DNA of 64,000 bases from Nitratireductor aestuarii (GCF_014641695.1 NZ_BMIF01000010.1:1-64000), one strand, 5' to 3'; positions 45,951 to 54,694 are shown, numbered from the stretch's first letter. Notes: generated by a model from the letters alone, not told the origin. A program made the numbers and translations.

Positions 45951-47126
45951 ATGAGCAGGAGAAAAGCCCGCGCCTATATCATGGGCGCTTACGAACACCC
46001 CACGCGTCTTGCCACGGACAAGACCATTGCCCAGCTTCATATGGAATCCGCGCTTGGCGCTCTCGCAGACGCCGGACTCTCGCTGCTCGACGTTGATGGG
46101 TTCTTCTGCGGCAATGACATGCCGGGCATCGGCGCCTTTGCAATCGTCGATTACCTTAACCTGAAGCTCCGCCATATCGATGTCACGGACACTGGCGGGT
46201 CCTCCTACATGATCCATGTGGCCCATGCGGTGGAAGCTATACAGGCTGGCAAGTGCAGCGTCGCGTTGATCACGCTCGGCGGCAGGCCACGCGCGGAAGG
46301 TGCAAACACCGGCACGATGGTTCGGCCCTACCACCATGCCCAGCCGGAAATCCCGTTCGAGCTGCCCTATGGCAACATGATCGTCGGTTCCTATGCCATG
46401 TGCGCGAAGCGGCACATGTACGAGTTCGGCACCACGAGCGAGCAGCTGGCGTGGGTCAAGGTCGCAGCCTCCCATCATGCGCAGCACAACGAACGCGCGC
46501 TGCTGCGCGATGTGGTCACCGTGGAGGAGGTGGTGAACTCGCCTCTGGTGGCGGACCCGCTGCACCGTCTCGACTGCTGCGTCATTACGGATGGCGGCGG
46601 TGCGCTCATCGTCACCAGCCCGGAAGTGGCGGCACGGCTCAACCGGCCAAAGGTCGGCGTCATCGGCATGGGTGAGACGATCAAGGGTCAGAACGGCGGT
46701 AAGGTTGATCTCTCCTTTTCTGCGGTCGCCAAGGCAGCGCGGACGGCTTTCGAGGAAGCCGCCATCGACCGCCAGGACATCAAATACGTCTCGCTCTATG
46801 ACTCGTTCACGATCACGGTGCTGATGCAGATCGAGGATCTCGGCTTCTGCGAGAAGGGGCAGGGTGGTCGCTTCGTGGCCGACGGCAATCTGATTTCGGG
46901 CGTCGGCCGGCTGCCGTTCAACACCGATGGCGGCGGGCTCTGCAACAACCATCCCAACAACCGCGGCGGCATGACGAAGATCATCGAGGCGGTGCGGCAG
47001 CTACGCGGCGAAGCGCATCCTGCGGTGCAGGTAAAGAACTGCGATCTGGCGCTCGCCAGCGGCATCGGCGGCTGGCTTGGTGCCCGCCACGCCGGCAGTG
47101 TGGTCATTCTGGAAAGGGAAGCTTGA
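45951..47126 (+). CDS. Thiolase-fold protein without the catalytic Cys (SCP-x/Ltp2-like)
   Basis: A 391-residue thiolase-superfamily protein of the SCP-x/lipid-transfer branch. The nucleophile region reads DTGGSSYMIHVAHA (about 80-93) where thiolases have NxCASG, so the acyl-accepting Cys is replaced by Gly/Ser and normal thiolysis is not expected. Ltp2-type members of this branch are retro-aldolases that need a DUF35 partner, and a DUF35 gene follows directly (stop and start overlap). It probably cleaves a beta-hydroxy or beta-oxo branched acyl-CoA. The start is ATG 45951 after GGGGAGAAG. Confidence 0.88.
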   Translation: MSRRKARAYIMGAYEHPTRLATDKTIAQLHMESALGALADAGLSLLDVDGFFCGNDMPGIGAFAIVDYLNLKLRHIDVTDTGGSSYMIHVAHAVEAIQAGKCSVALITLGGRPRAEGANTGTMVRPYHHAQPEIPFELPYGNMIVGSYAMCAKRHMYEFGTTSEQLAWVKVAASHHAQHNERALLRDVVTVEEVVNSPLVADPLHRLDCCVITDGGGALIVTSPEVAARLNRPKVGVIGMGETIKGQNGGKVDLSFSAVAKAARTAFEEAAIDRQDIKYVSLYDSFTITVLMQIEDLGFCEKGQGGRFVADGNLISGVGRLPFNTDGGGLCNNHPNNRGGMTKIIEAVRQLRGEAHPAVQVKNCDLALASGIGGWLGARHAGSVVILEREA

Positions 47127-47533
47127 TGGCTGGCGAAACCAATACGGAACAGCTCGATCCGCAGACCTTTGGCAATGCCGAGACGGCGACCTTCTGGAAC
47201 GCCGCCAAGGAGGGCAGGCTGCTCATCAAGCATTGCACTGCCTGTGATGAGCATCACTGGTATCCGCGCACCCATTGTCCGCACTGCGGCTCGGGAGAGA
47301 CCGAATGGGTGGAGTCGCGCGGGGAGGGCAGCATCTACACCTTCACCGTTCTGCGGCGGAACGGCGGACAGATCCCCTGTTATGTGACGCTCGACGAGGG
47401 CATCTCCATCTTCACCAACATCGTCGACTGCGATCCGGACGATCTTGCGATCGGCAAGCGGGTCCGCGTCCGCTTTCGGGAAGAACGCAACGGGACTTCC
47501 GTGCCGGTCTTCGTGCTGTCAGAGCAGGTTTGA
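47126..47533 (+). CDS. DUF35 OB-fold/Zn-ribbon protein, partner of the thiolase-like gene
   Basis: A 135-residue protein with a rubredoxin-like Zn ribbon (CTACDEHHWYPRTHCPHC, about residues 34-51) followed by an OB-fold (DUF35). Such proteins form obligate complexes with Ltp2-like thiolase-fold aldolases or HMG-CoA-synthase-like enzymes. All four Cys are intact. ATG 47126 overlaps the upstream TGA by one base, a strong coupling signal. It ends 13 bases before the convergent regulator gene. Confidence 0.9.
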   Translation: MAGETNTEQLDPQTFGNAETATFWNAAKEGRLLIKHCTACDEHHWYPRTHCPHCGSGETEWVESRGEGSIYTFTVLRRNGGQIPCYVTLDEGISIFTNIVDCDPDDLAIGKRVRVRFREERNGTSVPVFVLSEQV

Positions 47534-47546
47534 GGCAAGTCCACTT

Positions 47547-48131
47547 CTACTCGTGCAGATCCAGCGGGCGCGAGGAGAGGAGCTTTGCAGCAAGCTCGGC
47601 CGGTTTGTGGACGCCCAGCTTTCGCTTGACGGAGCGGCGATGGACCTCGACGGTGCGCGGCGAGATGCCCATGGCAAGCCCGATCTCCTTGCTGGTGTAG
47701 CCATTGACCATGCCGCGCGCCACTTCGCGTTCCTTGGCGGTCAGCGCTGCCGTCACCGGCGCGCGGTCCTTCAGGTGTTCGAGCGTCCAGACCGTCAGCT
47801 TGAACGGTTCCTCCGGCGTCAGCGTACGTCCGCGAACGCGTACCCAGATGATCTCGCCGTTGCGACGCTGCATGAACCGCTCGTCCTCGTAGGTGTCCTG
47901 CGCCTTCAGCCAGCGTTGCCAGCGGGTGCCAACCTTCTCGAAATCAACATTGGAGGGATAGAGGATGCGGATCGACTGTCCCTCCAGATCTTCGCGTGGC
48001 CAGCCAAACGTTCTCTCGATTTCCTCGTTCGCAGCCACTATGTGTCGATTGGACAACACGAGAATGGCAGCGGGAGCGTGCAGGAAACCGGTCAGCAACA
48101 GCTCGGTCTCGGGAAGGGCGGAAGCATCCAT
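47547..48131 (-). CDS. PAS-LuxR transcriptional regulator
   Basis: A 194-residue regulator: a single PAS domain at about 10-125 (FLHAPAAILVLSNRHIVAANEEIERTFGW, with the PAC-like RRNGEIIWVRVRGRTL) and a GerE/LuxR helix-turn-helix at about 130-190 (LTAKEREVARGMVNGYTSKEIGLAMG, SPRTVEVHRRSVKRKLG). There is no receiver domain or phosphorylation site. ATG 48131 with AAGGTGAG is chosen over the GTG one codon before. It diverges from the thiolase gene; TACGTA repeats in between are a likely operator. Confidence 0.9.
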   Translation of the reverse strand: MDASALPETELLLTGFLHAPAAILVLSNRHIVAANEEIERTFGWPREDLEGQSIRILYPSNVDFEKVGTRWQRWLKAQDTYEDERFMQRRNGEIIWVRVRGRTLTPEEPFKLTVWTLEHLKDRAPVTAALTAKEREVARGMVNGYTSKEIGLAMGISPRTVEVHRRSVKRKLGVHKPAELAAKLLSSRPLDLHE

Positions 48132-48180
48132 CACTTTGTCTCACCTTGGCAGATTGGTATCGGTCGCGCGAAGCAGGTAC

Positions 48181-48210
48181 CTACGTAGATTATACGTAGA
48201 TACTTACGTA
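48181..48210. promoter_or_regulatory. Array of three phased TACGTA sites (candidate LuxR operator)
   Basis: TACGTA occurs at 48182-48187, 48193-48198 and 48205-48210, spaced 11 and 12 bases, close to one helical turn each. It lies between the divergent PAS-LuxR gene and thiolase gene, just upstream of a TTGACA box at 48225-48230. GerE-family proteins bind TAC-containing half-sites, making it a good operator candidate for the neighbouring regulator. Confidence 0.55.
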
Positions 48211-48216
48211 TTTGCT

Positions 48217-48230
48217 CGTATTGTTTGACA
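48217..48230 (+). promoter_or_regulatory. CGTATTGTTTGACA promoter element upstream of thiolase
   Basis: CGTATTGTTTGACA lies 40 bases before the thiolase ATG and differs by one inserted T and the last base from the element at 42613-42625. TTGACA is a consensus -35; TAATTA at 48246-48251 is a possible -10 with 15-base spacing. Confidence 0.4.
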
Positions 48231-48269
48231 CCTGCATTGTCTAAATAATTAGGCGGAAGAGGAGCCCTA

Positions 48270-49445
48270 ATGAGTTCGAACATCTATATCATCGGAAGCG
48301 GGCACACCCAGTTCGGACGGCTGAGCCAGAACCTTGAGGAACTGCTGGTGGAAGCCGCGCAGGAGGCGATCGCGGAGGCCGCAATCGATCCCGCTGAGAT
48401 CGACGCGATTTACCTCGGCCATTTCAATTCAGGCCTGGTCTCCGATGGCTTCGCGTCTTCCCTTGTCCAGCAGGCGCATCCCGCACTCCGCTTCAAGCCC
48501 GCGACGCGTTGTGAAAACGCCTGCGCTTCCGGCGCTGCAGCGATCTTCAACGCGATGAACCTGATTGAGGCGGGCAAGGCGAAGAACGTGCTGGTCGTGG
48601 GCGTCGAAAAGATGACGCATCGCTCCACCGCTGACGTGACGACGGCGCTTGCCGGTGCCGGCTACCAAAACGACCCGCATGAGGCGAGCCTCAGCTTCCC
48701 TCAGGTCTTTGCGATCGCCGCGCAAAGCTATCAGGAACGTTACCAGGATCCGATGGATGCGATGGCGCGCATTGCCGCCAAGAACCACGCCAACGCAATG
48801 AAGAACCCGCTGGCGCAGATGCACCGTCCGCTGACCTTCGAACAGTGCCGTGATGTCTCTGACAGGAATCCGTTGATCGCTCCGCCACTGCGGCTGAGCG
48901 ACTGTTCGCTGATCACCGATGGCGCGGCGGCAATCGTGCTGAGCAGCGGCGAAGGCAAGGCGGCATCGGCCGAGCGTCGCGTTCGCATGGCGGCCGCTGA
49001 GCACGTTTCTGACTATCTGCCCATGAGCCGCAGGGATTTTCTCGCCTTCGAAGGTCCGGAGCGGGCCATCCAGACTGCATTCAAGAATGCCGGCATTACG
49101 ATCGATGACGTGGATTTCGCCGAGGTGCACGACTGCTTCACCATCGCCGAACTGCTGATCTACGAGGCCATGGGGCTTGCGCCGAAGGGCGAGGGCGCCC
49201 GGGCAATCGAGGAGGGCCGGGTGCTTGCCGACGGCAAGACGCCGGTCAACCTGTCGGGTGGCCTCAAGGCAAAGGGTCATCCGGTGGGAGCGACGGGCGT
49301 TTCCATGCATGCGCTGGGCTATCGGCAGCTCACCGGCCAGGCGGGCGAGATGCAGCGCAAGGGCGCCGAGCTCGGTCTGATCTTCAACATGGGCGGCGCA
49401 GCCGTCGCCAATTACGCGAGCGTTCTCAAGGCCGATCGGGCTTGA
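48270..49445 (+). CDS. Acetyl-CoA acetyltransferase (thiolase)
   Basis: A 391-residue thiolase with the nucleophilic Cys85 in ENACASG and the GHPVGATG motif near residue 340. The final Cys of degradative FadA enzymes is replaced: the region reads NMGGAAVAN, as in SCP2-like thiolases. It should release acetyl- or propionyl-CoA from 3-oxoacyl-CoA. GGCGGAAGAGGAGC precedes the ATG. It heads a two-gene unit with the AMP-forming ligase. Confidence 0.92.
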   Translation: MSSNIYIIGSGHTQFGRLSQNLEELLVEAAQEAIAEAAIDPAEIDAIYLGHFNSGLVSDGFASSLVQQAHPALRFKPATRCENACASGAAAIFNAMNLIEAGKAKNVLVVGVEKMTHRSTADVTTALAGAGYQNDPHEASLSFPQVFAIAAQSYQERYQDPMDAMARIAAKNHANAMKNPLAQMHRPLTFEQCRDVSDRNPLIAPPLRLSDCSLITDGAAAIVLSSGEGKAASAERRVRMAAAEHVSDYLPMSRRDFLAFEGPERAIQTAFKNAGITIDDVDFAEVHDCFTIAELLIYEAMGLAPKGEGARAIEEGRVLADGKTPVNLSGGLKAKGHPVGATGVSMHALGYRQLTGQAGEMQRKGAELGLIFNMGGAAVANYASVLKADRA

Positions 49446-49467
49446 GCGCGCGCTTTTGAAATAGCGG

Positions 49468-49491
49468 TTCCCGTCTCTTGTAGGGCGGGAA
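49468..49491. other. Small hairpin between thiolase and acyl-CoA ligase genes
   Basis: TTCCCG (49468-49473) and CGGGAA (49486-49491) form a short imperfectly extended stem in a 65-base gap. There is no T run; the ligase ribosome site GGAGGAGG follows. Function unknown, perhaps mRNA processing. Confidence 0.3.
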
Positions 49492-49510
49492 TCGTCCGGA
49501 GGAGGAAAGC

Positions 49511-51013
49511 ATGAACATCGCGAACTGGCTTTACCAGGCGGCTCTCAGCTGGCCTGAACGACCTGCCGTGCTCGAGGGGGAGAGAGTTCTCAAGAACTAT
49601 CGTGAGCTTCTGCAGGCGGTCTGCAACCGTGCGGCAGAGCTTTCAACGCGGTACGGCATTGGGGAAGGCGACCGCGTCGCCATCTTCGCCAAGAACGCGC
49701 CGGAGTATATCGAGATCCTACACGCCTGCTGGTGGATCGGTGCCGTTGCGGTTCCGGTCAATGCCAAGTTGCATCCGAAAGAAGCCGAGTGGATCATCGG
49801 CAATTCCGGAGCGAAGCTGGTTTATACCGATGATGGCAATCTGTTTTCGAATACGCCAGGCGTGCAGGAGACGAAGGTTGCCGCCCCGGTTGAAGCCAGG
49901 GCGGAGGTGACACCACCCGTGACGGCCAACGCCGATGAGACCGCGTGGCTCTTCTACACGTCCGGCACGACCGGGCGACCCAAGGGCGTCATGATCACCC
50001 ATGGCAATCTGCTCGTCATGTCGCTCTGCTATGCGATGGACGTGGATCTGCCCCGTTGCGACGATCACATGCTCTATGCCGCGCCCATGTCCCATGGCGC
50101 GGGGCTCTACATGCTGGCGCAGATCCGCGCCGCAGGACGGCATCTGGTTCCCGCCTCGCGCGGGTTTGACTGCGACGAGATCATCGCGCTGGCGAAATCC
50201 TGCGGCAACCTCACGTTCTTCGCTGCACCCACCATGGTGAAGCGCCTGATCACAGCCTCCAAACAGGTTGGCTATCGGGGCGAAGGCATCCGCACCATCG
50301 TCTATGGTGGTGGCCCCATGTACGCCAACGATATCGATGAGGCGCTGGAGCTCTACGGCCCGCGTTTCGTGCAGATCTATGGCCAGGGCGAAACGCCCAT
50401 GACGATCTCGACGCTTTCACGTGACCTCGTTGCGGATGAGACTCAAGCTCGCTGGCGGGACCGCCGCACTTCGGTTGGCATCGCCCATGCCTGCGTGTCT
50501 TTGCAAATCATGGGTCCGAACGGTGAAGTTCTGGGACCGAACGAAACAGGCGAGATCTGCGTAAAGAGCCCGACGGTGATGAAGGGTTACTGGAACAACG
50601 ATCAGGCGACGGCGGATGCCATCAAGGATGGCTGGCTGCGCACCGGCGATCTCGGTCATCTCGACGAAGAAGGTTTCCTCTACCTTACCGACCGTTCCAA
50701 GGACGTCATCATTTCCGGCGGCACGAACATCTATCCCCGCGAGGTGGAGGAGGTGCTGCTGCGTCACCCGAATGTCTTCGAGGTGGCTGTGGTTGGAGAA
50801 CACGAGCCGGAATGGGGTGAGCAGGTGGTGGCCTTCGTCGTGGCAGAACCGGGCGCGAGCCTCAGCCATGAGATCCTTGAGGGCTGGTGCAAGCAGGAGA
50901 TCGCCTCGTTCAAGAAGCCGAAGCGTTACGTCTTCATCGATGAACTGCCGAAGAACAGCTACGGCAAGGTGCTGAAGACCGAGCTGCGCACGCGCCTCAC
51001 ATCGGCGGGTTGA
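49511..51013 (+). CDS. AMP-forming acyl-CoA ligase
   Basis: A 500-residue adenylate-forming ligase. The P-loop-like motif YTSGTTGRPKG is at about 150-161, the aromatic/YGQGE loop near 295, the hinge TDRSKDVIISGG near 395 and the catalytic Lys in KNSYGKVLKTELR near the C-terminus. It activates a free carboxylic acid with CoA and ATP. Strong GGAGGAGGAAAG ribosome site. The stop lies inside the 3' end of the convergent lysR gene (17-base overlap). Confidence 0.93.
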   Translation: MNIANWLYQAALSWPERPAVLEGERVLKNYRELLQAVCNRAAELSTRYGIGEGDRVAIFAKNAPEYIEILHACWWIGAVAVPVNAKLHPKEAEWIIGNSGAKLVYTDDGNLFSNTPGVQETKVAAPVEARAEVTPPVTANADETAWLFYTSGTTGRPKGVMITHGNLLVMSLCYAMDVDLPRCDDHMLYAAPMSHGAGLYMLAQIRAAGRHLVPASRGFDCDEIIALAKSCGNLTFFAAPTMVKRLITASKQVGYRGEGIRTIVYGGGPMYANDIDEALELYGPRFVQIYGQGETPMTISTLSRDLVADETQARWRDRRTSVGIAHACVSLQIMGPNGEVLGPNETGEICVKSPTVMKGYWNNDQATADAIKDGWLRTGDLGHLDEEGFLYLTDRSKDVIISGGTNIYPREVEEVLLRHPNVFEVAVVGEHEPEWGEQVVAFVVAEPGASLSHEILEGWCKQEIASFKKPKRYVFIDELPKNSYGKVLKTELRTRLTSAG

Positions 51014-51911
51014 ACAGGTTTCGGTTCTTCGCGACCTCAGCGATGAGAAAGTCGGCGGTTTCGCGGATGCGCGATATGCGGTGACCATCCTCGTGCAGGT
51101 GCAGATAGAAGGTGCGGATGAGCTTGATCCTGCCCGGCAGCACCGGGGCGAGGTTCGGGAACGACTTCGCCATGAAGGCGGGCAGGACCGCGAGCCCGAG
51201 GCCTGCCAGCACCGCATTCAGCTGCGCGATGAGGTTCGCGCTGCGAAGCTGGGGAACATGATTGGCCGTTACCTTCGGCTGGTAGTTCAGCTCCGGCGAG
51301 AACAGCAGATCCTCGATATAGCCGATCAGCCGGTGCCGGGCGAGGTCGTCCGGCGTCCGGATGGCAGGGGTGGACTGCAGATATTCGTCAGTGCCGTACA
51401 GGTAGAGCGTGTAGTCGATCAGCTTGCGGCCAACGACGCGCCCCTGCTGTGGCATGGCGAGGCTGATCGCAATATCGGCCTCGCGCTTCGTCAGGTTGAA
51501 GATCCGCGACGTTGCCACAAGTTCAATCTCGAGCGACGGATTGGCGTCGCAGAGTTCCTTGAGCCTCGGCGCGATGAAGTAGCTGCCGAAGCCATCGGGC
51601 GCACCGATGCGCACCACGCCGGCGAGCGAATGGTTGCGGTCGCCAAGCTCTGTTTCCGCGGCTATCATGGCGGCTTCCATGGCTTCGGCGGTGGTGAGCA
51701 GCTTTTCGCCTGCGGGCGTCAGCTCATAGCCGCTGTTCTTGCGCAGGAAGAGACTGGTGTTGAGCGAGGTTTCGAGGCGGCTGATGCGGCGGGCGACCGT
51801 CGTGTGGTCGACCTTCAGGGAAACAGAGGCGGCTGATAGAGTGCCGAGACGCGCGACCGTGAGGAAGAAGCGCATGTCGTCCCACTCGAGGTTCTTCGAA
51901 GGTTGGCTCAT
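50997..51911 (-). CDS. LysR family transcriptional regulator
   Basis: A 304-residue LysR-type regulator with N-terminal HTH (about 12-70, MRFFLTVARLGTLSAASVSLKVDHTTVARRISRLE) and a periplasmic-binding-like effector domain (about 95-300). The start MSQPSKNLEWDD at 51911 is used; the frame to 51992 crosses the mmsA promoter. It diverges from mmsA and its 3' end overlaps the acyl-CoA ligase by 17 bases. It probably controls the valine-catabolic operon. Confidence 0.92.
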   Translation of the reverse strand: MSQPSKNLEWDDMRFFLTVARLGTLSAASVSLKVDHTTVARRISRLETSLNTSLFLRKNSGYELTPAGEKLLTTAEAMEAAMIAAETELGDRNHSLAGVVRIGAPDGFGSYFIAPRLKELCDANPSLEIELVATSRIFNLTKREADIAISLAMPQQGRVVGRKLIDYTLYLYGTDEYLQSTPAIRTPDDLARHRLIGYIEDLLFSPELNYQPKVTANHVPQLRSANLIAQLNAVLAGLGLAVLPAFMAKSFPNLAPVLPGRIKLIRTFYLHLHEDGHRISRIRETADFLIAEVAKNRNLFNPPM

Positions 51912-51954
51912 TTTTGCACAGCCATTCTGGAAAATTGGCTCTTCGCTGCGCATC

Positions 51955-51967
51955 ATATCGCTGATAT
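51955..51967. promoter_or_regulatory. Palindrome between lysR and mmsA
   Basis: ATATC-GCT-GATAT is a perfect 13-base inverted repeat in the middle of the 98-base divergent region, flanked at greater distance by ATTGG (51934-51938) and CCAAT (51972-51976). It is a candidate binding site for the divergent LysR protein. Confidence 0.5.
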
Positions 51968-52009
51968 CAGTCCAATGATCAATGCAAAGCAATGCTGAGG
52001 GAGGTTACC

Positions 52010-53506
52010 GTGCGCCAGGTTGGGCATTTCATCGGAGGCAAGCACGTCGAGGGCAAGTCTGGCCGGACGACTGATTTCTACCAGCCCATGACCGGCGAGG
52101 TGATCGGTCAGGTAGCGCTCGCGTCGAAAGCCGAACTGCGTGAGGCCGTGGAAAACGCAAAGGCCGCACAGCCCGCATGGGCGGCAACCAATCCGCAGCG
52201 CCGCGCCCGCGTGCTCATGAAATTCCTGGAGCTGATCTCCAAGGAGATGGATTCGCTGGCCGAACTCCTGGCGCGTGAGCACGGCAAGACCCTGCCGGAC
52301 GCGATGGGCGACATTCAGCGCGGCGTTGAAGTTGTCGAATTTGCCTGCGGCATCCCGCACCTGATGAAGGGCGAGTTCACCGAAGGTGCAGGTCCCGGCA
52401 TCGATATCTATTCCATGCGCCAGGCGCTCGGCGTCGTTGCCGGCATCACGCCCTTCAACTTCCCGGCGATGATCCCGATGTGGAAGTTTGCGCCGGCGAT
52501 CGCCTGTGGAAATGCCTTCATCCTGAAGCCGTCGGAGCGTGATCCGGGCGTGCCGATGCGGCTTGCCGAGCTGATGATCGAGGCTGGGCTTCCGGCTGGC
52601 ATCCTGAACGTCGTCAACGGCGACAAGGAAGCCGTCGACGCAATCCTGGACGATCCGGACATCAAGGCAGTTGGCTTCGTCGGCTCCTCGGCAATTGCGC
52701 AATATGTTTATTCGCGGGCAACGGCATCGGGCAAGCGCGCCCAGTGTTTTGGTGGCGCGAAGAACCACATGATCATCATGCCGGACGCCGACATGGACCA
52801 GACGGTCGATGCACTCATCGGCGCGGGCTACGGCTCGGCGGGCGAGCGTTGCATGGCGATCTCCGTCGCCGTCCCTGTTGGCAAGGCGACCGCCGATGCG
52901 CTGGTTGAGCGGCTGATCCCGCGCGTCGAGGCGCTGAAGGTTGGACCTTCGACCGATCCGACCGCCGACTTCGGCCCGATGGTGACCAAGGCGCACCGCG
53001 ACAAGGTGCTTTCCTATGTGGACCTCGGCGTTCAGGAAGGCGCAAAGCTGCTGGTCGACGGACGCAACTTCACCATGCAGGGCTACGAAAACGGCTTCTA
53101 CATGGGCGGCTGCCTGTTCGACGAAGTGCGGCCCGACATGCGCATCTACAAGGAAGAGATCTTTGGCCCAGTGCTCTCGGTTGTCCGCGCCGAGAATTAC
53201 GAGGAAGCGCTGCGCCTGCCGACGGAGCACGAATACGGCAATGGCGTCGCCATCTTCACGCGTGACGGCGACACCGCCCGCGATTTCACCTCGCGCGTGG
53301 ACGTTGGCATGGTCGGTGTGAACGTGCCGATCCCCGTGCCGATCGCTTACTACACCTTCGGCGGCTGGAAGGCTTCCGGCTTCGGCGATCTGAACCAGCA
53401 CGGCCCGGATTCGATCCGCTTCTACACCAAGACGAAGACGGTGACCTCCCGCTGGCCTTCGGGCATCCGCAGCGGCGCGGAATTTTCGATCCCGACGATG
53501 AAGTAG
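52010..53506 (+). CDS. mmsA: Methylmalonate-semialdehyde dehydrogenase (CoA-acylating)
   Basis: A 498-residue aldehyde dehydrogenase of the MMSDH type. The nucleophile Cys281 lies in GSAGERCMAISVAV, the family-specific ERCMA sequence, and GITPFNFPAMIPMWKFAPAIACGN is near residue 145. It converts (methyl)malonate semialdehyde to propionyl-CoA/acetyl-CoA. GTG at 52010 is chosen because GGGAGG ends five bases before it; the ATG at 51992 precedes that site. First gene of the valine-distal operon. Confidence 0.95.
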   Translation: MRQVGHFIGGKHVEGKSGRTTDFYQPMTGEVIGQVALASKAELREAVENAKAAQPAWAATNPQRRARVLMKFLELISKEMDSLAELLAREHGKTLPDAMGDIQRGVEVVEFACGIPHLMKGEFTEGAGPGIDIYSMRQALGVVAGITPFNFPAMIPMWKFAPAIACGNAFILKPSERDPGVPMRLAELMIEAGLPAGILNVVNGDKEAVDAILDDPDIKAVGFVGSSAIAQYVYSRATASGKRAQCFGGAKNHMIIMPDADMDQTVDALIGAGYGSAGERCMAISVAVPVGKATADALVERLIPRVEALKVGPSTDPTADFGPMVTKAHRDKVLSYVDLGVQEGAKLLVDGRNFTMQGYENGFYMGGCLFDEVRPDMRIYKEEIFGPVLSVVRAENYEEALRLPTEHEYGNGVAIFTRDGDTARDFTSRVDVGMVGVNVPIPVPIAYYTFGGWKASGFGDLNQHGPDSIRFYTKTKTVTSRWPSGIRSGAEFSIPTMK

Positions 53507-53533
53507 GGCGACCGCCAGGGAGGAGGGCCTGCC

Positions 53534-54676
53534 ATGAGCCAGTTCGCGCTGAACGAGGATCAGATCGCCATCCGGGACATGGCGCTCTCCTTTGCGCAGG
53601 AGCGCATTGCTCCCCATGCGCTCGACTGGGACCAGCAGAAGCATTTCTCGGTGGACGTGCTGCGGGAGGCAGCAGCACTGGGGATGGCCGGCATTTATAC
53701 GCGGGACGAGTTCGGCGGCTCCGAGCTCACCCGCCTCGATGCGGCGCTGATCTTCGAAGCGCTTGCCACAGGCTGCCCGGCAATCTCGGCCTATCTGTCG
53801 ATCCACAACATGGTGACATGGATGATCGACCGGTTCGGCTCGGAGGAGCTGCGCGCCCGCTACGTACCCCCGCTCTGCTCCATGGAGATGCTGGCAAGCT
53901 ATTGCCTGACCGAACCGGGCGCGGGTTCCGATGCTGCCGCACTCTCGACTTCCGCAGTGCGCGACGGCGACCATTATGTGCTGAACGGCGTCAAGCAGTT
54001 CATCTCCGGCGCCGGAACCTCCGACATCTATCTGGTCATGGCGCGGACCGGAGGTGCCGGACCGTCTGGCGTCTCGGCCTTTGTCGTCGAGAAGGACATG
54101 CCAGGGCTTTCCTTCGGTGTACAGGAAAAGAAGATGGGCTGGAACGCCCAGCCGACCGCCGCTGTGATCTTCGAAAATGTGCGCGTCCCGGCTGAAAACC
54201 TCATCGGCGAGGAGGGCCAGGGTTTCCGGATCGCCATGGCGGGCCTTGATGGTGGTCGTCTCAACATCGGCGCCTGTTCGCTTGGCGGCGCGCAGGCGGC
54301 AATCGACAAGGCGCTTGCCTATACGAAGGAGCGCAAGGCCTTCGGTCAGCGCATCGCGGATTTCCAGAACACGCAGTTCCGGCTCGCCGACATGGAGATC
54401 GAACTGGAGGCGGCGAGATCTCTGCTGTGGCGGGCAGCGGCGGCGCTCGACGCCAAGGTTCCCGAAGCGACAAAACTCTGCGCCATGGCCAAGCGCGTGG
54501 CCACGGATCGTGGCTTCGAGATTGCCAATCAGGCGCTGCAGCTTCATGGCGGATACGGTTACCTCGCCGACTATGGAATTGAAAAGATTGTGCGTGACCT
54601 GCGGGTGCACCAGATACTGGAGGGAACCAACGAGATCATGCGGCTGATCGTGGCGCGCAGTCTCATTGGGCGTTGA
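53534..54676 (+). CDS. Isobutyryl-CoA dehydrogenase
   Basis: A 380-residue acyl-CoA dehydrogenase with complete hallmarks: YCLTEPGAGSDAAALST, VKQFISGAGTSDIY, and the catalytic Glu in LEGTNEIMRLI near residue 368. Its place between mmsA and 3-hydroxyisobutyryl-CoA hydrolase indicates isobutyryl-CoA to methacrylyl-CoA in valine breakdown. GGGAGGAGGGCC precedes the ATG. Confidence 0.92.
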   Translation: MSQFALNEDQIAIRDMALSFAQERIAPHALDWDQQKHFSVDVLREAAALGMAGIYTRDEFGGSELTRLDAALIFEALATGCPAISAYLSIHNMVTWMIDRFGSEELRARYVPPLCSMEMLASYCLTEPGAGSDAAALSTSAVRDGDHYVLNGVKQFISGAGTSDIYLVMARTGGAGPSGVSAFVVEKDMPGLSFGVQEKKMGWNAQPTAAVIFENVRVPAENLIGEEGQGFRIAMAGLDGGRLNIGACSLGGAQAAIDKALAYTKERKAFGQRIADFQNTQFRLADMEIELEAARSLLWRAAAALDAKVPEATKLCAMAKRVATDRGFEIANQALQLHGGYGYLADYGIEKIVRDLRVHQILEGTNEIMRLIVARSLIGR

Positions 54677-54694
54677 TGGATTGCAGAGGACAAT

